Source: Lampropedia aestuarii
GTDB taxonomy: Bacteria > Pseudomonadota > Gammaproteobacteria > Burkholderiales > Burkholderiaceae_C
Direction of reading: 5' to 3'
Length of the DNA: 64,000 bases
NCBI RefSeq assembly: GCF_004803635.1
Contig: NZ_SSWX01000011.1
Span: forward strand, 1 to 64,000
Part shown: positions 45,391 through 55,110 of the stretch, piece after piece
Layout: each line of letters begins with the position of its first letter
Numbering within the stretch: the stretch's first letter is position 1
Program-made: the position numbers and the translations under genes
The notes under the pieces: model-generated
Seen by the model: only the letters and a program-made list of their open reading frames with translations
Database searches by the model: none
What the model was told of the DNA's origin: nothing

Positions 45391-47703
45391 TTAACCCCAT
45401 GATTTGGTTTGACTGGCCACACCAGGCAAACGTGGATCGAAGGTGCGAATACCAGCACCAATCAACTCAGGTGCAGTATCCATCGCCCACGCAATCGCCA
45501 CACTGGCCAGCACTTGGGTTGGCTGCAGGCCCAAAGTGGCCGCATGCTGGCTCAGCGCCTGCCAGCCTTCGATATGGGCCACTTCCGAGTCACTCCACAA
45601 TTCAATCGCATCGCCCTTGGGCAGCACCCAGCGCGCGTTCAGATCTTGCGCATCGCCCTTGCCTTGCTCGGTCTTCGCATGGGCCTGCTGGGCTTGGCAG
45701 CGCGCCAGGGCCTCTGCGTCGGTGGCGTAAAACACCACACTGCCGTCGCTCAAATGTGCCAAATCGGCTACCTGCGCATCATCGGCGTTGAGCACGGCCA
45801 TACCACTAGCGAGCACCACGTCGACCTGGGTGCGCAGCACACGCGTCATTTGGTCCTTGTTCTGGATATCAAAATCAGCCAACTCTTCGTGCCCAGCCAT
45901 ATCAGCGACCACACCAATATGGCAACGGTCGTAGGACAAGCCTTCCTTCAAAATACTCAGCGGGCTGTTTTCAATCACCGCCACTTCGATTTGCTGATTC
46001 ATCAGCAAACGGTTACCTGCCTCCCAATGGTCACTTTGGCGTCGATCGACGCAGCGCTTGTCCAAAAAGATGCCTTGGCGGCAGGCCACCCCGGTGCGTT
46101 TGCCAGACAGGTGCAGCAGCCACGCAACCAAACGTGCAATGCCCGTCGTGCCATGGCGGCCGGCAATGCCAATAATCGGAATACGGCCGCTGGCATCCAC
46201 GCCCTCTTGCACAGCCGGACTTGGAAACAGGTACTCAACAATCGCTTGGCCCACGGGCTGCGGTGAGCCGACAGCGGGCTTGAGGTGCATCAACAAACCT
46301 GGCCCCGCATTGACCTCAATAATGGCACCGCCTTGCTGGGCCAATGGCTGCGTTATATCCTGGGCCATCACATCCACACCCGCAATGTCCAAGCCCACCA
46401 CTTTGGCAGCCAAGGCTGCCGCTTCGGCTGTTTCAGGGTGCACATCGTCGGTGCAATCGACCACCAACGTGCTGCTGCGCTGAATCAAGACCAGCTTGCC
46501 ACTGGCAGGCACACTCTCAGGACTTAAATCCTGAACTTTGAGTTCATGCAAGATATCGGCCTGCTGCACATTGACCTGCTGCAAACGGAAGGTGGTGCTG
46601 AGATCATCGGCGACGGGCTGACTCGCAGGCTGGCTGCCATCAGCGCTGACCAAGGCTTTTCTGCGTGGGTCGCTATTGAGTTGTTTGTCGACCAGTTGCG
46701 CGATGCTGGATTGGCCATCGCCAGTCACCTTCAGCGACTCGCTGCGCGCTGCGGCCACGACCTGGCCTCCAACGACCAGCAAGCGGTGCTCGTTGCCTGG
46801 GACCATGCGCTCCACCATCACTTCATAGCCATGGGGCTCGGCTGCGCTCCAGGCGGCCTCCACTTCGGCCTGGGTGGAGAGGTTCACAAACACACCACGA
46901 TTGCGCGAGGCATCCGAGGGCTTGACGACCACCGGCAAACCAATGTCCTGCGCCGCCTCCCAAGCTTCAGCAGGACTCTCAGCCACTTGCCATTCCGGCA
47001 CAGGCACGCCACAAATTTGAATCAGGGATTTGGTGATGTCTTTGTCATTGGCAATGCCTTCAGCGATCGCGCTGGTATTGGCCGTCTCCGTAGTCCAAAT
47101 GCGTTTTTGGGCAGAGCCATACCCCAGTTGCACCAAGTTGCCATCATTGAGGCGAATGGCCGGAATACGGCGCTCAAATGCCGCATCAACAATCGCGGCC
47201 GTGCTGGGGCCCAAATAGCGCTCCTCAATGACTTCACGCACCGCAGCAACCGCTTTGGCCACCTCAAATGGCCGGTCATTGATCGCTGCCATGATGAGCC
47301 GATGGCCCTCGCGCAAAGCAGCACGTGCGACCTGCTCATCTTTGGCACGGAATACCATCCGGTAGATGCCAGTTTGTGAAGTGCTGCGAGTCTGGCCAAA
47401 CGCGGTCGGCATGCCCGCCAGATTCAAGAGTTCAATGATGATGTGCTCCAGAATATGTCCGGACCAAGTGCCTTCATCGAGGCGCATGACGAAACCACCG
47501 CGCTCGCCGACACCACAATGGTGTTCCACCAAACCCGGCAGCCAGGCCTTCAGGCGCTGGGCAAAGCCAGCAATCTTGTTGGATGGATACGCTTCCAACT
47601 CGCCCAGATCCAGCCAGACCTCTAGCACTTCACGGTAAGTCCAAATACTGGGGCCACGCAGGTAGTTCACACGCAAAAGCGCTATATCCTTGAATGCGGT
47701 CAT
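45391..47703 (-). CDS. Second cyanophycin synthetase (CphA'-like) with an altered Mur-ligase P-loop
   Basis: The protein has 770 residues if ATG 47703 is used; it matches the family start (MTAFKDIALLRVNYLRGPSIW), though no good ribosome-binding site precedes it. The ATP-grasp part is preserved (KPSDASRNRGVFVNLSTQAEVE, IIEVNAGPGLLMHLKPAVGSPQPVG). In the Mur-ligase-like domain the P-loop reads IIGIAGRHGTTGIARL (GRHGTT at about 515-520) in place of GTNGKTTT, so the catalytic lysine is missing, and the C-terminal half is shorter than in cphA. Paired cphA/cphA' genes are known in betaproteobacteria such as Cupriavidus. It may be a partner or a primer-type enzyme; activity is uncertain. Confidence 0.85.
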   Translation of the reverse strand: MTAFKDIALLRVNYLRGPSIWTYREVLEVWLDLGELEAYPSNKIAGFAQRLKAWLPGLVEHHCGVGERGGFVMRLDEGTWSGHILEHIIIELLNLAGMPTAFGQTRSTSQTGIYRMVFRAKDEQVARAALREGHRLIMAAINDRPFEVAKAVAAVREVIEERYLGPSTAAIVDAAFERRIPAIRLNDGNLVQLGYGSAQKRIWTTETANTSAIAEGIANDKDITKSLIQICGVPVPEWQVAESPAEAWEAAQDIGLPVVVKPSDASRNRGVFVNLSTQAEVEAAWSAAEPHGYEVMVERMVPGNEHRLLVVGGQVVAAARSESLKVTGDGQSSIAQLVDKQLNSDPRRKALVSADGSQPASQPVADDLSTTFRLQQVNVQQADILHELKVQDLSPESVPASGKLVLIQRSSTLVVDCTDDVHPETAEAAALAAKVVGLDIAGVDVMAQDITQPLAQQGGAIIEVNAGPGLLMHLKPAVGSPQPVGQAIVEYLFPSPAVQEGVDASGRIPIIGIAGRHGTTGIARLVAWLLHLSGKRTGVACRQGIFLDKRCVDRRQSDHWEAGNRLLMNQQIEVAVIENSPLSILKEGLSYDRCHIGVVADMAGHEELADFDIQNKDQMTRVLRTQVDVVLASGMAVLNADDAQVADLAHLSDGSVVFYATDAEALARCQAQQAHAKTEQGKGDAQDLNARWVLPKGDAIELWSDSEVAHIEGWQALSQHAATLGLQPTQVLASVAIAWAMDTAPELIGAGIRTFDPRLPGVASQTKSWG

Positions 47704-48302
47704 AGGAGAGATGGAGACTTTCTTGGAAGAAAAATTCAACGAATGGGCCTGAAATGGGCAATTATTGAGGAGTTCAAGCCAGTCTGAGATGAACTTAATG
47801 GGACTTGCGCCATTTTGGGACAAGAATTTGCACCAAAAACTGTAAGATTATTGACACTTTATAGGCTGCAGCGCAGATCCGGCAAATGCCAACACCAGGC
47901 TCAGATTTGCGCAGCATGGCCGCTAACACACATGACAGGCTTGTTTTATACATGACTGGCAATTGGCTTTCGGCGCAGATAGCTAGACAATGTGGTAGGT
48001 CAAACCCAAACCAAGCCAGTCAATCATGCCACTCGCTGCCGTTGAGCCCCATTGCCAGCGCAAGACCCGATCCCGGATGTAACGTCCTGTGTGGGCAAAT
48101 CGTTGACTTGAAGCTGCAATTGCGCTGCGATCATGCCAAACAGGTGCTGTGCAATCATGCACTTTTAATGAGCCCAAAGACAGTGCAAGCCAGAGAGAGG
48201 CTCCAAAATTGCTAGAAGACGGTCACTCCCACCCCACAGACCAGCCTATCCAGGAACTGACAACCTGAATGCATGCACCACGCTCACTCGCGCTTCTATA
48301 GC
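47704..48302. other. Upstream region of the second synthetase, no gene seen
   Basis: About 600 bp without a supported gene. It should hold the promoter of the cyanophycin genes. Open frames near 47886-48215 (plus) have no recognisable features. Confidence 0.45.
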
Positions 48303-48560
48303 CTCAGAGCCAGATCATCGTTTCCACGCGGTCGCGCAAGGCACGAACAAGCAGTGCAAGGCGCCTGCTGCAGCGCTAGCGCCCGTATGGCCACAACTGG
48401 CAGCCACTATGCGCTTTTGCAACTGGCCCTTTTGGTTAGAGCCCAGCAAGATCAGGCTGCTTTATTAAAAACTCTCGTCTGTCAGTTAGACCGACAGCCT
48501 TTTTGCTGCGCAACGTATTCTTGTGTGCTGCAGCGCAGTCTGCATGAGATGGTGAATCGT
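48303..48560 (+). repeat. Dispersed nested-palindrome repeat, degenerate copy E
   Basis: It keeps the order of blocks seen in copies A and B: CTCAGAGCC at the left, CGGTCGCGCAAGGCACGAA, GCAGTGCAAGGCGCC, ATGCGCTTTTGCAACTGGCCC, TTTGGTTAGAGCCCAG, CTGCTTTATTAAAAACTC and GCGCAGTCTGC. Substitutions are numerous and the ends no longer pair well. Same orientation as A and B. Confidence 0.65.
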
Positions 48561-48762
48561 CGCTTTTACGGAGGCAGCGATGGGTTTCCTCGCATTCGGT
48601 GTCCCGCAACAGGACGTCCACAAGTAGCATTGGGTCAATCGGCTCTGCGGATGGGCCTGGTGGACATCGCATCGACATGCCTATTGCAGCACGCACCTTG
48701 TGCCCATTGGCGTGCAATATTGGCGTGCAATACCAGCCGTTGTGCCAACCATCGATTGACGG

Positions 48763-48792
48763 ACAAAAAAGAGCCGCCCACCACGGCGGCTC
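48763..48792 (-). terminator. Rho-independent terminator of the porin gene
   Basis: GAGCCGCC (48771-48778) pairs with GGCGGCTC (48785-48792), followed on the minus strand by six T. It lies about 125 bp beyond the porin stop. Confidence 0.85.
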
Positions 48793-48918
48793 AAATATCC
48801 TTGGAGTATCCGCTTCAATGCGGCTGTAATGTTTATTGAATACAGTCCCTGCTTGGCAATGAATCAAGCAAGGACAGTGCCAGCTCTACTGGCATGGAGT
48901 CGACTACAAAAGCCGTGC

Positions 48919-49920
48919 TTAGAACTTGTGCACGATGCCGATACCAAATGTGTTGTCTTTGGCAGTAGGCATGCGCACACCATCAACAGTCGTGCCGTTG
49001 AGCAACTGGGCTTTGTTGTTCAAGTTACCGTAAGCAGCGTACAAGCGCGTGCGTTTGGAGAATTGGTAGTTACCAAACACCTCATAAGAAGTGGCTTTTT
49101 TGTAGCTGGCGTTGGCGCTGTTGGTCAAACGAGCAGCTTGCACACCGACTGTGAATTGATCAAATGGGACGGCAACGCCCAAACCAAAGCCTTTACCACC
49201 GACTTTGGTCTCGCGCTGTGTGTACAAACCACTGACAACGGCGACTTTGAAATCGTACTTGGCACCCAGCGCATAGCCGGTGCGGTGGCCTTCTGCACTG
49301 CTGAGCTTGGACTGAATTGCAGCACCCAGAGTCAAACCGCCACCGGTGTAGCGACCAGCAACCTGGATGAAGTTTTTGTTCGGTGTGCCACCACGGTCGT
49401 CTTTGAAGACGTAAGCCACGCGGGCTTCGAAACCACCGAATTTAGGTGTGGCGTACTGGAACTGGCTATTTTGGCGTGAACCAGCGAAGCTGCCATTGGC
49501 GGCCAGGCCAACGTATTTCAAGGCAGAAGAGCCATCAGCGGTGTCGTTGAGGTCGAACGTGCCCATGATGCGGTTTTGAGGCGTTGTGGTGCGGCCCATC
49601 ATCAGGCTACCAAAACCACCACTCAAACCCACCCATGCCTGGCGATTGAAGCCGCCATTGCCGCCGACCGCGCCGGAGCCCAGATCAATCGTGCCGGATT
49701 CAAAGTTGAAGTTGGCCTTCAAACCATTGCCCAGATCTTCGCTGCCACGCAGGCCCCAGCGCGATGTGCCTGCGTAGTTCGAAATGAAACCAGTTTTGTT
49801 CATGGTGTAACGCTGGCCAACGCCCGCATCCAGTTCACCATACAAGACGACATTGGACTGTGCAGATGCACCACCAACCAAAGCGCTGAGAGCTGCAGCA
49901 GCTACCAATAATTTCTTCAT
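48919..49920 (-). CDS. Outer-membrane porin (OmpC-like, Burkholderiales type)
   Basis: The protein has 333 residues. The signal peptide is 1-20 (MKKLLVAAAALSALVGGASA), followed by QSNVVLYGELDAGVGQRY, the normal opening of 16-strand trimeric porins. SRWGLRGSEDLGNGLKANFNFESG, WVGLSGGFGSLMMGRTTTPQN and the final FGIGIVHKF with terminal Phe are diagnostic for outer-membrane barrels. It gives general diffusion of small solutes. Likely highly expressed; the start context is MKK with AAGA-rich codons. Confidence 0.95.
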   Translation of the reverse strand: MKKLLVAAAALSALVGGASAQSNVVLYGELDAGVGQRYTMNKTGFISNYAGTSRWGLRGSEDLGNGLKANFNFESGTIDLGSGAVGGNGGFNRQAWVGLSGGFGSLMMGRTTTPQNRIMGTFDLNDTADGSSALKYVGLAANGSFAGSRQNSQFQYATPKFGGFEARVAYVFKDDRGGTPNKNFIQVAGRYTGGGLTLGAAIQSKLSSAEGHRTGYALGAKYDFKVAVVSGLYTQRETKVGGKGFGLGVAVPFDQFTVGVQAARLTNSANASYKKATSYEVFGNYQFSKRTRLYAAYGNLNNKAQLLNGTTVDGVRMPTAKDNTFGIGIVHKF

Positions 49921-50179
49921 AGTCGAGACTCCAAACAGATTTTGACTGCGCCCCCGCCTTCAAACCGGGGGCTGCGTGGGTTGAGAAAAGCAAAAGGAAC
50001 TCTCAAGGAGTCCCCACTGCCAAGCTGCGTCTGATCGCGCCAGCCCTATGCGGCCAGGGCACTACCAACTCGTGCAGTGATGCGCATTGGAGCGTTTACA
50101 AATGACAATTTGAAGACAATCTAAAGCCGCGTTGTTCAACAACAACGTCAAAAAACTATAAAAATCGTTTTATTTGAAA
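49921..50179. other. Upstream region of the porin gene, no gene seen
   Basis: About 260 bp, expected to hold the porin promoter on the minus strand. Includes a GC-rich imperfect palindrome CCCCCGC...GCGGGGG-like near 49951-49975. No other feature was recognised. Confidence 0.45.
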
Positions 50180-50372
50180 TATTTTTTAGCAATAAGCCAT
50201 CGCTGCGATGGGTCTTTTGGGCTTTAACCCGAAAGGTGAGGCTCAAAAATGCATTGCAGCGTTGCCGGCTGTACCGATACAGACGCAGGTACGGCAACAA
50301 GCGCCTTGCACAGCATCTTTTTTTGTGCCTTGCGTGACTGCGTGGAGCCGTTGAACGGCTCTTACATGAGAG
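50180..50372 (-). repeat. Dispersed nested-palindrome repeat, copy F (opposite orientation, truncated)
   Basis: Read on the minus strand it begins AGAGCCGTTCAACGGCTC, then CGCAGTCACGCAAGGCAC, an A-run, TGTGCAAGGCGCTTGTTGCC, a hairpin with stem GTACC/GGTAC (plus 50271-50275 and 50288-50292), GGCAACGC and TTTCGGGTTAAAGCCCAAAAG. These blocks match copies A and B. The distal third is diverged or missing. The inner hairpin stem differs from copy A but still pairs, while loop bases GTCTGTAT are kept. Confidence 0.75.
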
Positions 50373-50466
50373 GTTGACGTGACAGCATGCATTCAGATGC
50401 ACTCTTGTCATTAATTGACGTTAATTTTCTTTCCATTCGCTTGTTATTGCGTCATTATGGAGGTCT

Positions 50467-52191
50467 ATGAACTGTCATTTTCTGCACCATCTGCGGCAGG
50501 CAGCACAATGGCCTGTCCGTGTCGGTTTGAGCCTGCTCCTTGGGTGCGCACTCGGCTTTGCTGGGTTGGCGCAAGCCCAGGAGAGTGCTTTGCCAACGCC
50601 ACAAAGCGGTATTTGGGTAGTCAAAAACCCCGCCAAAGCCCCCAATAGTCCTGGCAGAAGCCTGGCCATTGATGTCCAAGACAGCGTGTTGCTGGCCCAA
50701 ATTGGCGACTACGATGCCACAGGCAAACCGATGTTTTCCGTGATTGCTGGCGCGCTCCAAGCCGATGCGACCGAGCCACAGACCGTCAGCGCCGTGCAAG
50801 CAACACTGCAGCAATACCATGGTGGTCGCAGCCTTGGCGGCCCTGCCCAGTCCGCCCATTTGGCAGGCAGCACTGGTGAAATCTCTCTGCGCTTTACCAG
50901 CTCATTCACCGGCACGGCACAATTTCCTGGCGAGCCGGCCTTGCCAATAGAGCGCCTTCAACTCGATACGCGCCGCGCCGCCAATCCCGATGTGCAGACG
51001 GTCGACGCCTTCACGGGCCAGCTCCACGCAGTTGATGGGCCGCAGAACCTGCTGCCAGACGCATCGTTTCTGCTGAATGTGACGCGCCAAGCACAAAGTG
51101 GCGAATTCGTACTCAAGCTCAATGTCTCACGCGAAGACATGCCTGAGCGCTTTGTCTGCGATGAGCCGCCCAGCACTGCAGCTGCGCCAGAGCAAGAACA
51201 GGAGCAAGAACCGCAGCCAGGCACCATTGAGCAATCACTGCGTTTGCAATGTGCAGGCGAATGGCTTGAAAAAGGCGTCGAAGCCAGCTTGTCGCTGGAA
51301 ATTGTTGGCAACGAGGTCGTTGGCCAGCTGCAATACAGCCGCACCGATGCCCAAGGCCTGACCCAGCAAGCCCGCGCTCAACTGCGGGGGGTGCGCCATT
51401 TTTATGAGACCAATAATCTGCGCACAGGCGAGAGTCTGTACTACGCTTACTCCGCTACCGATGTGCAATATGTGGTGCCGCAAAGCGGTATCTGGGTCAT
51501 TCCGGAAGAGCTCAATGGCGAGCCGGGCCGCGGCTTTGCCATTGATGTCGATGGCGATACGCTGGCTCTGCAAGTGTTCGGCTACGAACCATCAGGCGAT
51601 GCCACCTTCCACATCGGCTCCAGCCCCTTCGTGCCAGGTCATATTAGCCAGATTGAATTGCGTCAGCCACTGGCCAGCACGCAGCAAAATCCGGGCAAAG
51701 CCAGTCTGTCGTTTGACTCCATGACAACAGGCACGATCGCGCTGCCCGGAGAACCAGCGCGGAAAATCGTGCGCTTTGCACTCAGCGGCCCGCCTGATGC
51801 CCGCGCACTCGCTGGTCTCTGGCGCTTTAACGTTCCTGGCAAAGCAGCCTTGAGCACGACATTATCAAATGTGCAAGGCAGCACCATCCGCTCTGATGAT
51901 GGCTTATTCAACTGCTCTTTTGTCTCACTGGCCAGTACTCTGGGCCAAGGCAATACCCTGTGCAGCTACACCCCCCCAACAGAAGATGCTGACACCAGCA
52001 GCTACCAGTTCATATTCAAATGGGAGCGGGGCCTGTCCGATTTTTACGGCCAACTCCTCAATAACGAGACGGGTGTTACTGCCGGCACCGGCATCAGCCG
52101 CATTGCCTACCTTGGTCGCGATGCAGCCGCTGGCACCCTGTTCTCCGTTGGCAGCCAGTTGTATTTGCCATTGCGTTCAGCGCCCAAGTGA
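50467..52191 (+). CDS. Exported protein of unknown function with two internal repeats
   Basis: The protein has 574 residues; no family was recognised with confidence. The signal peptide is about 1-38 (hydrophobic VGLSLLLGCALGFAGLAQA). Two related segments of about 105-120 residues are visible: 45-166 and 338-440. Both begin PQSGIW, contain a PGR-x-x-AID-V block (SPGRSLAIDVQDSVLLAQIG; EPGRGFAIDVDGDTLALQVFGY) and end with FTGTAQFPGEP or MTTGTIALPGEP followed by a hydrophobic strand. They resemble a short beta-rich module common in exported proteobacterial proteins (YDxxGxPxW type). Between them is a Glu/Gln-Pro spacer (about 239-252). GGAGG precedes ATG 50467. Confidence 0.7.
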   Translation: MNCHFLHHLRQAAQWPVRVGLSLLLGCALGFAGLAQAQESALPTPQSGIWVVKNPAKAPNSPGRSLAIDVQDSVLLAQIGDYDATGKPMFSVIAGALQADATEPQTVSAVQATLQQYHGGRSLGGPAQSAHLAGSTGEISLRFTSSFTGTAQFPGEPALPIERLQLDTRRAANPDVQTVDAFTGQLHAVDGPQNLLPDASFLLNVTRQAQSGEFVLKLNVSREDMPERFVCDEPPSTAAAPEQEQEQEPQPGTIEQSLRLQCAGEWLEKGVEASLSLEIVGNEVVGQLQYSRTDAQGLTQQARAQLRGVRHFYETNNLRTGESLYYAYSATDVQYVVPQSGIWVIPEELNGEPGRGFAIDVDGDTLALQVFGYEPSGDATFHIGSSPFVPGHISQIELRQPLASTQQNPGKASLSFDSMTTGTIALPGEPARKIVRFALSGPPDARALAGLWRFNVPGKAALSTTLSNVQGSTIRSDDGLFNCSFVSLASTLGQGNTLCSYTPPTEDADTSSYQFIFKWERGLSDFYGQLLNNETGVTAGTGISRIAYLGRDAAAGTLFSVGSQLYLPLRSAPK

Positions 52192-52535
52192 GGGCCATGC
52201 CTGCGATGGCGCAACGCACACCACGGCCACGCGAGCTGGCAGGGCGGTTAAGCAAGCCCTGTAAAAACCTGCATTGGGATGGATGCGTGCATTCGCGAGA
52301 TGCGCGGCCCGGCGTATGCTGAAAGCCATTGCCATCGCGATAGAGACAAAAGACTTGCAAAGCAGATCGTTGAAGACCGCGCTCAGGCCACGATAGGGCA
52401 TTGTGCAAATGCGTACTTATAGCTGGGCGTCGCACCCCGAAAATCATGCCAAAAGGCAGGTCTGCAGTGCCTATCAATCACGCACCGTTGGCTATCGCTG
52501 GCCATGCGCGTGCCTCTTGCACTACAGCGTCTTTG
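52192..52535. other. Convergent intergenic region, nothing recognised
   Basis: 344 bp between the stops of the exported protein gene and ssuD. No clear terminator, RNA or supported open frame was found. Confidence 0.45.
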
Positions 52536-53735
52536 TTAGGGTGAAGGCAGAGCAACGCTTGCAGCGGATGCGCTGCCAGACTGCTGCTGCACGCCGCGCC
52601 CATCAAAAGCGCCACCAGTCTGTGCCCGGTCATTGACCGTCACCGCTTGTTTGCCGAGCAAGGGAAACACCAATTCGGCAAAGCGAATCGACTCTTCCAG
52701 ATGCGGATAACCCGAAAGCACAAACGTATCTGCGCCAATGTCGACATACTCCTGCAAACGCTGAGCCACGGTTTGGGCATCTCCTACCAAGGCAGTGCCC
52801 GCGCCACCACGCACCAAGCCGACCCCAGCCCACAAATTGGGGGCGACTTCCAGCTTATTACGGTCACCACCGTGCAAGGCGGCCATGCGCGCCTGGCCGA
52901 CCGAGTCCATCTTCGCGTAGTTCTGCATCGCCTTGGCAATGTCCTCGTCACTGAGCTTGCTGATCAACCGGTCCGCGTCGGCCCAGGCCTCTTCATTGGT
53001 TTCGCGCACAATCACATGCAGACGCACGCCCAGCTTGATCGTGCGGTCGTATTCGGCGGCCCGGCGGCGAATATCGGCGAATTTTTCTGCGACCGCCTCG
53101 GGTGGCTCGCCCCATGTCAAATACGCATCGACATGCTTGGCCGCCAAATCATGCGCAGCCGGCGACGACCCACCAAAATACAATGGCGGATACGGTGATT
53201 GCACAGGTGGAAAGAAGTTCTTGCCGCCTTTGACGGTGAAGTGCTCGCCGTCAAAATCCACGGTCTGGCCTTGTAGCACCTCGCGCCAAATGCGCAGGTA
53301 TTCATCGGCGTATTTGTAGCGTGTGTCGTGGTCTAGAAAAATGCCTTCCGCGGCCAGCTCCGTGGCATCACCGCCTGGCACGACATTGAGCAGCAAACGC
53401 CCATTGAGCGCCTGATCCAAGGAGGCCGCCTGGCGCGCGCTGGCGACCGGCGAGCCCAGCGACGTGCGCAGCGCCACCAGCAGCTTGATACGGCTGGTCA
53501 CCGGCACCAAACTCGACGCCACCACCCAAGGGTCCAAGCACGAACTACCAGTCGGAATCAGCAGGCCGTCGTAGCCCAAGCTCTCGCTGGTGGTCGCAAT
53601 ACTGCGCAAGTAAGCATTCGTTGGGGCGCGGCCAAAATCGGACCTGCCCAAATAGCGCGTGTCGCCAGAGGTCGGTAAAAACCAAAAAATCTCAGGATGT
53701 GTTTTATTCTCAATGGTGTGGGTGTTTTCAGTCAT
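52536..53735 (-). CDS. ssuD: FMNH2-dependent alkanesulfonate monooxygenase
   Basis: The protein has 399 residues from ATG 53735; a GTG nine codons upstream is less likely. It splits alkanesulfonates to aldehyde and sulfite using FMNH2 and O2. It closely follows Ssu[15 protein letters not shown], active-site Cys region [13 protein letters not shown] (Cys66), [55 protein letters not shown] with the catalytic Arg and His, and [19 protein letters not shown] 20-residue Gln/Ser/Ala tail is extra. MsuD (methanesulfonate) is a close relative and cannot be excluded. Last gene of the sulfonate operon, 83 bp after the regulator. Confidence 0.92.
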   Translation of the reverse strand: MTENTHTIENKTHPEIFWFLPTSGDTRYLGRSDFGRAPTNAYLRSIATTSESLGYDGLLIPTGSSCLDPWVVASSLVPVTSRIKLLVALRTSLGSPVASARQAASLDQALNGRLLLNVVPGGDATELAAEGIFLDHDTRYKYADEYLRIWREVLQGQTVDFDGEHFTVKGGKNFFPPVQSPYPPLYFGGSSPAAHDLAAKHVDAYLTWGEPPEAVAEKFADIRRRAAEYDRTIKLGVRLHVIVRETNEEAWADADRLISKLSDEDIAKAMQNYAKMDSVGQARMAALHGGDRNKLEVAPNLWAGVGLVRGGAGTALVGDAQTVAQRLQEYVDIGADTFVLSGYPHLEESIRFAELVFPLLGKQAVTVNDRAQTGGAFDGRGVQQQSGSASAASVALPSP

Positions 53736-53818
53736 CGCACGGGTCTTTCTTTGTAAATTCACTCTGTAGCAGCCGATGCGGCCATGCGGATGAACCGCAT
53801 ACCAGGCATGTCTGTGGC

Positions 53819-55075
53819 TCAGCCAAGCGCTGTGCCTGCAGCACTGCTGCGCTCTGTGCTACCGGGCCGCATGATCAGCGGCGGATCTTCTTTGTCAGCC
53901 ACCCCTTGCGTGCCGGACGATGGCAAGATTTCTCCTAAGCGCAGCAAACGTGCCCGCACCACACTGCGGCTTATGCCCAGTTGTTTGGCGGTGTGAACTT
54001 GGTTGTAGCGATTGCGCTGCCAGACCTTGAGCAGCAAGGCGTTGAGCACATGCTGCTCAAGGCCTGTGTCATGGATGTCGCACAAACTCTCTAGCGTTTC
54101 ATCCAGGTCCACATCGGCCAAGGCCTTGGCCTGCTGGTGCTCTGCCGGCCAAGCCTCAGCCAACGGCGCCAGCTGGGCTGGGGCCTCGGTCAGGCTCAAG
54201 TCTTGCGCACCAATATGCAGGCCACGGCTGAGCAGCAAGCTGCGCTGGATCACGTTCTCCAGCTCCCTGCTATTGCCAGGCCAGTCATGGCCCAACAGCT
54301 TTTCTTTGGCTTGGACATTCAACTGCACTGGCGCGTAATGCATGCGCTGGCAACAGGTGTGAATAAAGTGTTCAGCCAAAGCAATGATGTCGGCTGGCCG
54401 CTGGCGCAATGGCAACACGGGCAGCCGCACCACCCCCAATAAATAGTACAGGTCTTCACGAAATTTGCGCGAAGCCACCGCTTGCTCCAGCGACTTGCTG
54501 GACGCGGCCACGACCCGCACATCCACCGCAATGCGCTGCTGGCTGCCCATGCGCGAGAGCGTGCGCTCTTGCAACACACGCACCAATTTGCTTTGCATGT
54601 GCAGTGGCAAATCTTCGACTTCATCGAGGAACAGCGTGCCCAAATGGGCCTCCTCTAAACGCCCCGGCAAATTGTCAAAAGCGCCAGAAAAAGCCCCTTG
54701 CACATGGCCAAACAATTCGGCCTGGATCATGCCTTCGGCCAAAGCACCGCAGTTGACTGAGACAAAAGGGCCATTGCGCCTGCCGCTCATACCATGCAAA
54801 TAACGGGCGGCCATTTCTTTATCCGCTCCGGCATCGCCCAAAAACAGCACGCCAGCATCGCTGGATGCGACTTGCTCAAGCATTTGGCGCAATTGTTCTG
54901 AAGCGGGATCTTGCAGCACCCAAGCCGCATCGTTGCCCGGTGCTGGGCCTGCAGCCTGCGATGCAGGCCTAAACTCAGGAACATTGAATGTGTGGGCCTG
55001 CTCGCGTGCTGCTTCAGCATCACGCCCTTGGCTGCGCAATGAAGAATGCAGTGGCCAGGATGGAATAGAAGACAT
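53819..55075 (-). CDS. Sigma54-dependent activator of sulfonate use (SfnR-like) with altered Walker A
   Basis: The protein has 418 residues from ATG 55075. No sensory N-terminal domain is evident. AAA+ region about 55-300: Walker A reads [10 protein letters not shown] (80-87 for GDAGADKE) where GESGTGKE is normal, so the glycine before the lysine is Asp; the sigma54 contact loop is GAFSGA (127-132) instead of GAFTGA; Walker [12 protein letters not shown] and [24 protein letters not shown] are normal. The C-terminal Fis-type helix-turn-helix is [28 protein letters not shown]. Family members such as SfnR activate organosulfur genes under sulfate starvation; it is encoded inside the operon it probably controls. 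Confidence 0.87.
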   Translation of the reverse strand: MSSIPSWPLHSSLRSQGRDAEAAREQAHTFNVPEFRPASQAAGPAPGNDAAWVLQDPASEQLRQMLEQVASSDAGVLFLGDAGADKEMAARYLHGMSGRRNGPFVSVNCGALAEGMIQAELFGHVQGAFSGAFDNLPGRLEEAHLGTLFLDEVEDLPLHMQSKLVRVLQERTLSRMGSQQRIAVDVRVVAASSKSLEQAVASRKFREDLYYLLGVVRLPVLPLRQRPADIIALAEHFIHTCCQRMHYAPVQLNVQAKEKLLGHDWPGNSRELENVIQRSLLLSRGLHIGAQDLSLTEAPAQLAPLAEAWPAEHQQAKALADVDLDETLESLCDIHDTGLEQHVLNALLLKVWQRNRYNQVHTAKQLGISRSVVRARLLRLGEILPSSGTQGVADKEDPPLIMRPGSTERSSAAGTALG

Positions 55076-55110
55076 GGCGCGCCTGGATGGGGTTGCAAAT
55101 GGCGGCCGGG

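Noticed and set aside
48273-48839. Open frame of 188 codons on the plus strand
   Set aside because: It runs through the degenerate repeat copy E and the porin terminator and has no domain or ribosome-binding site.
52192-52535. Small gene in the convergent gap
   Set aside because: Frames here lack start context and similarity.
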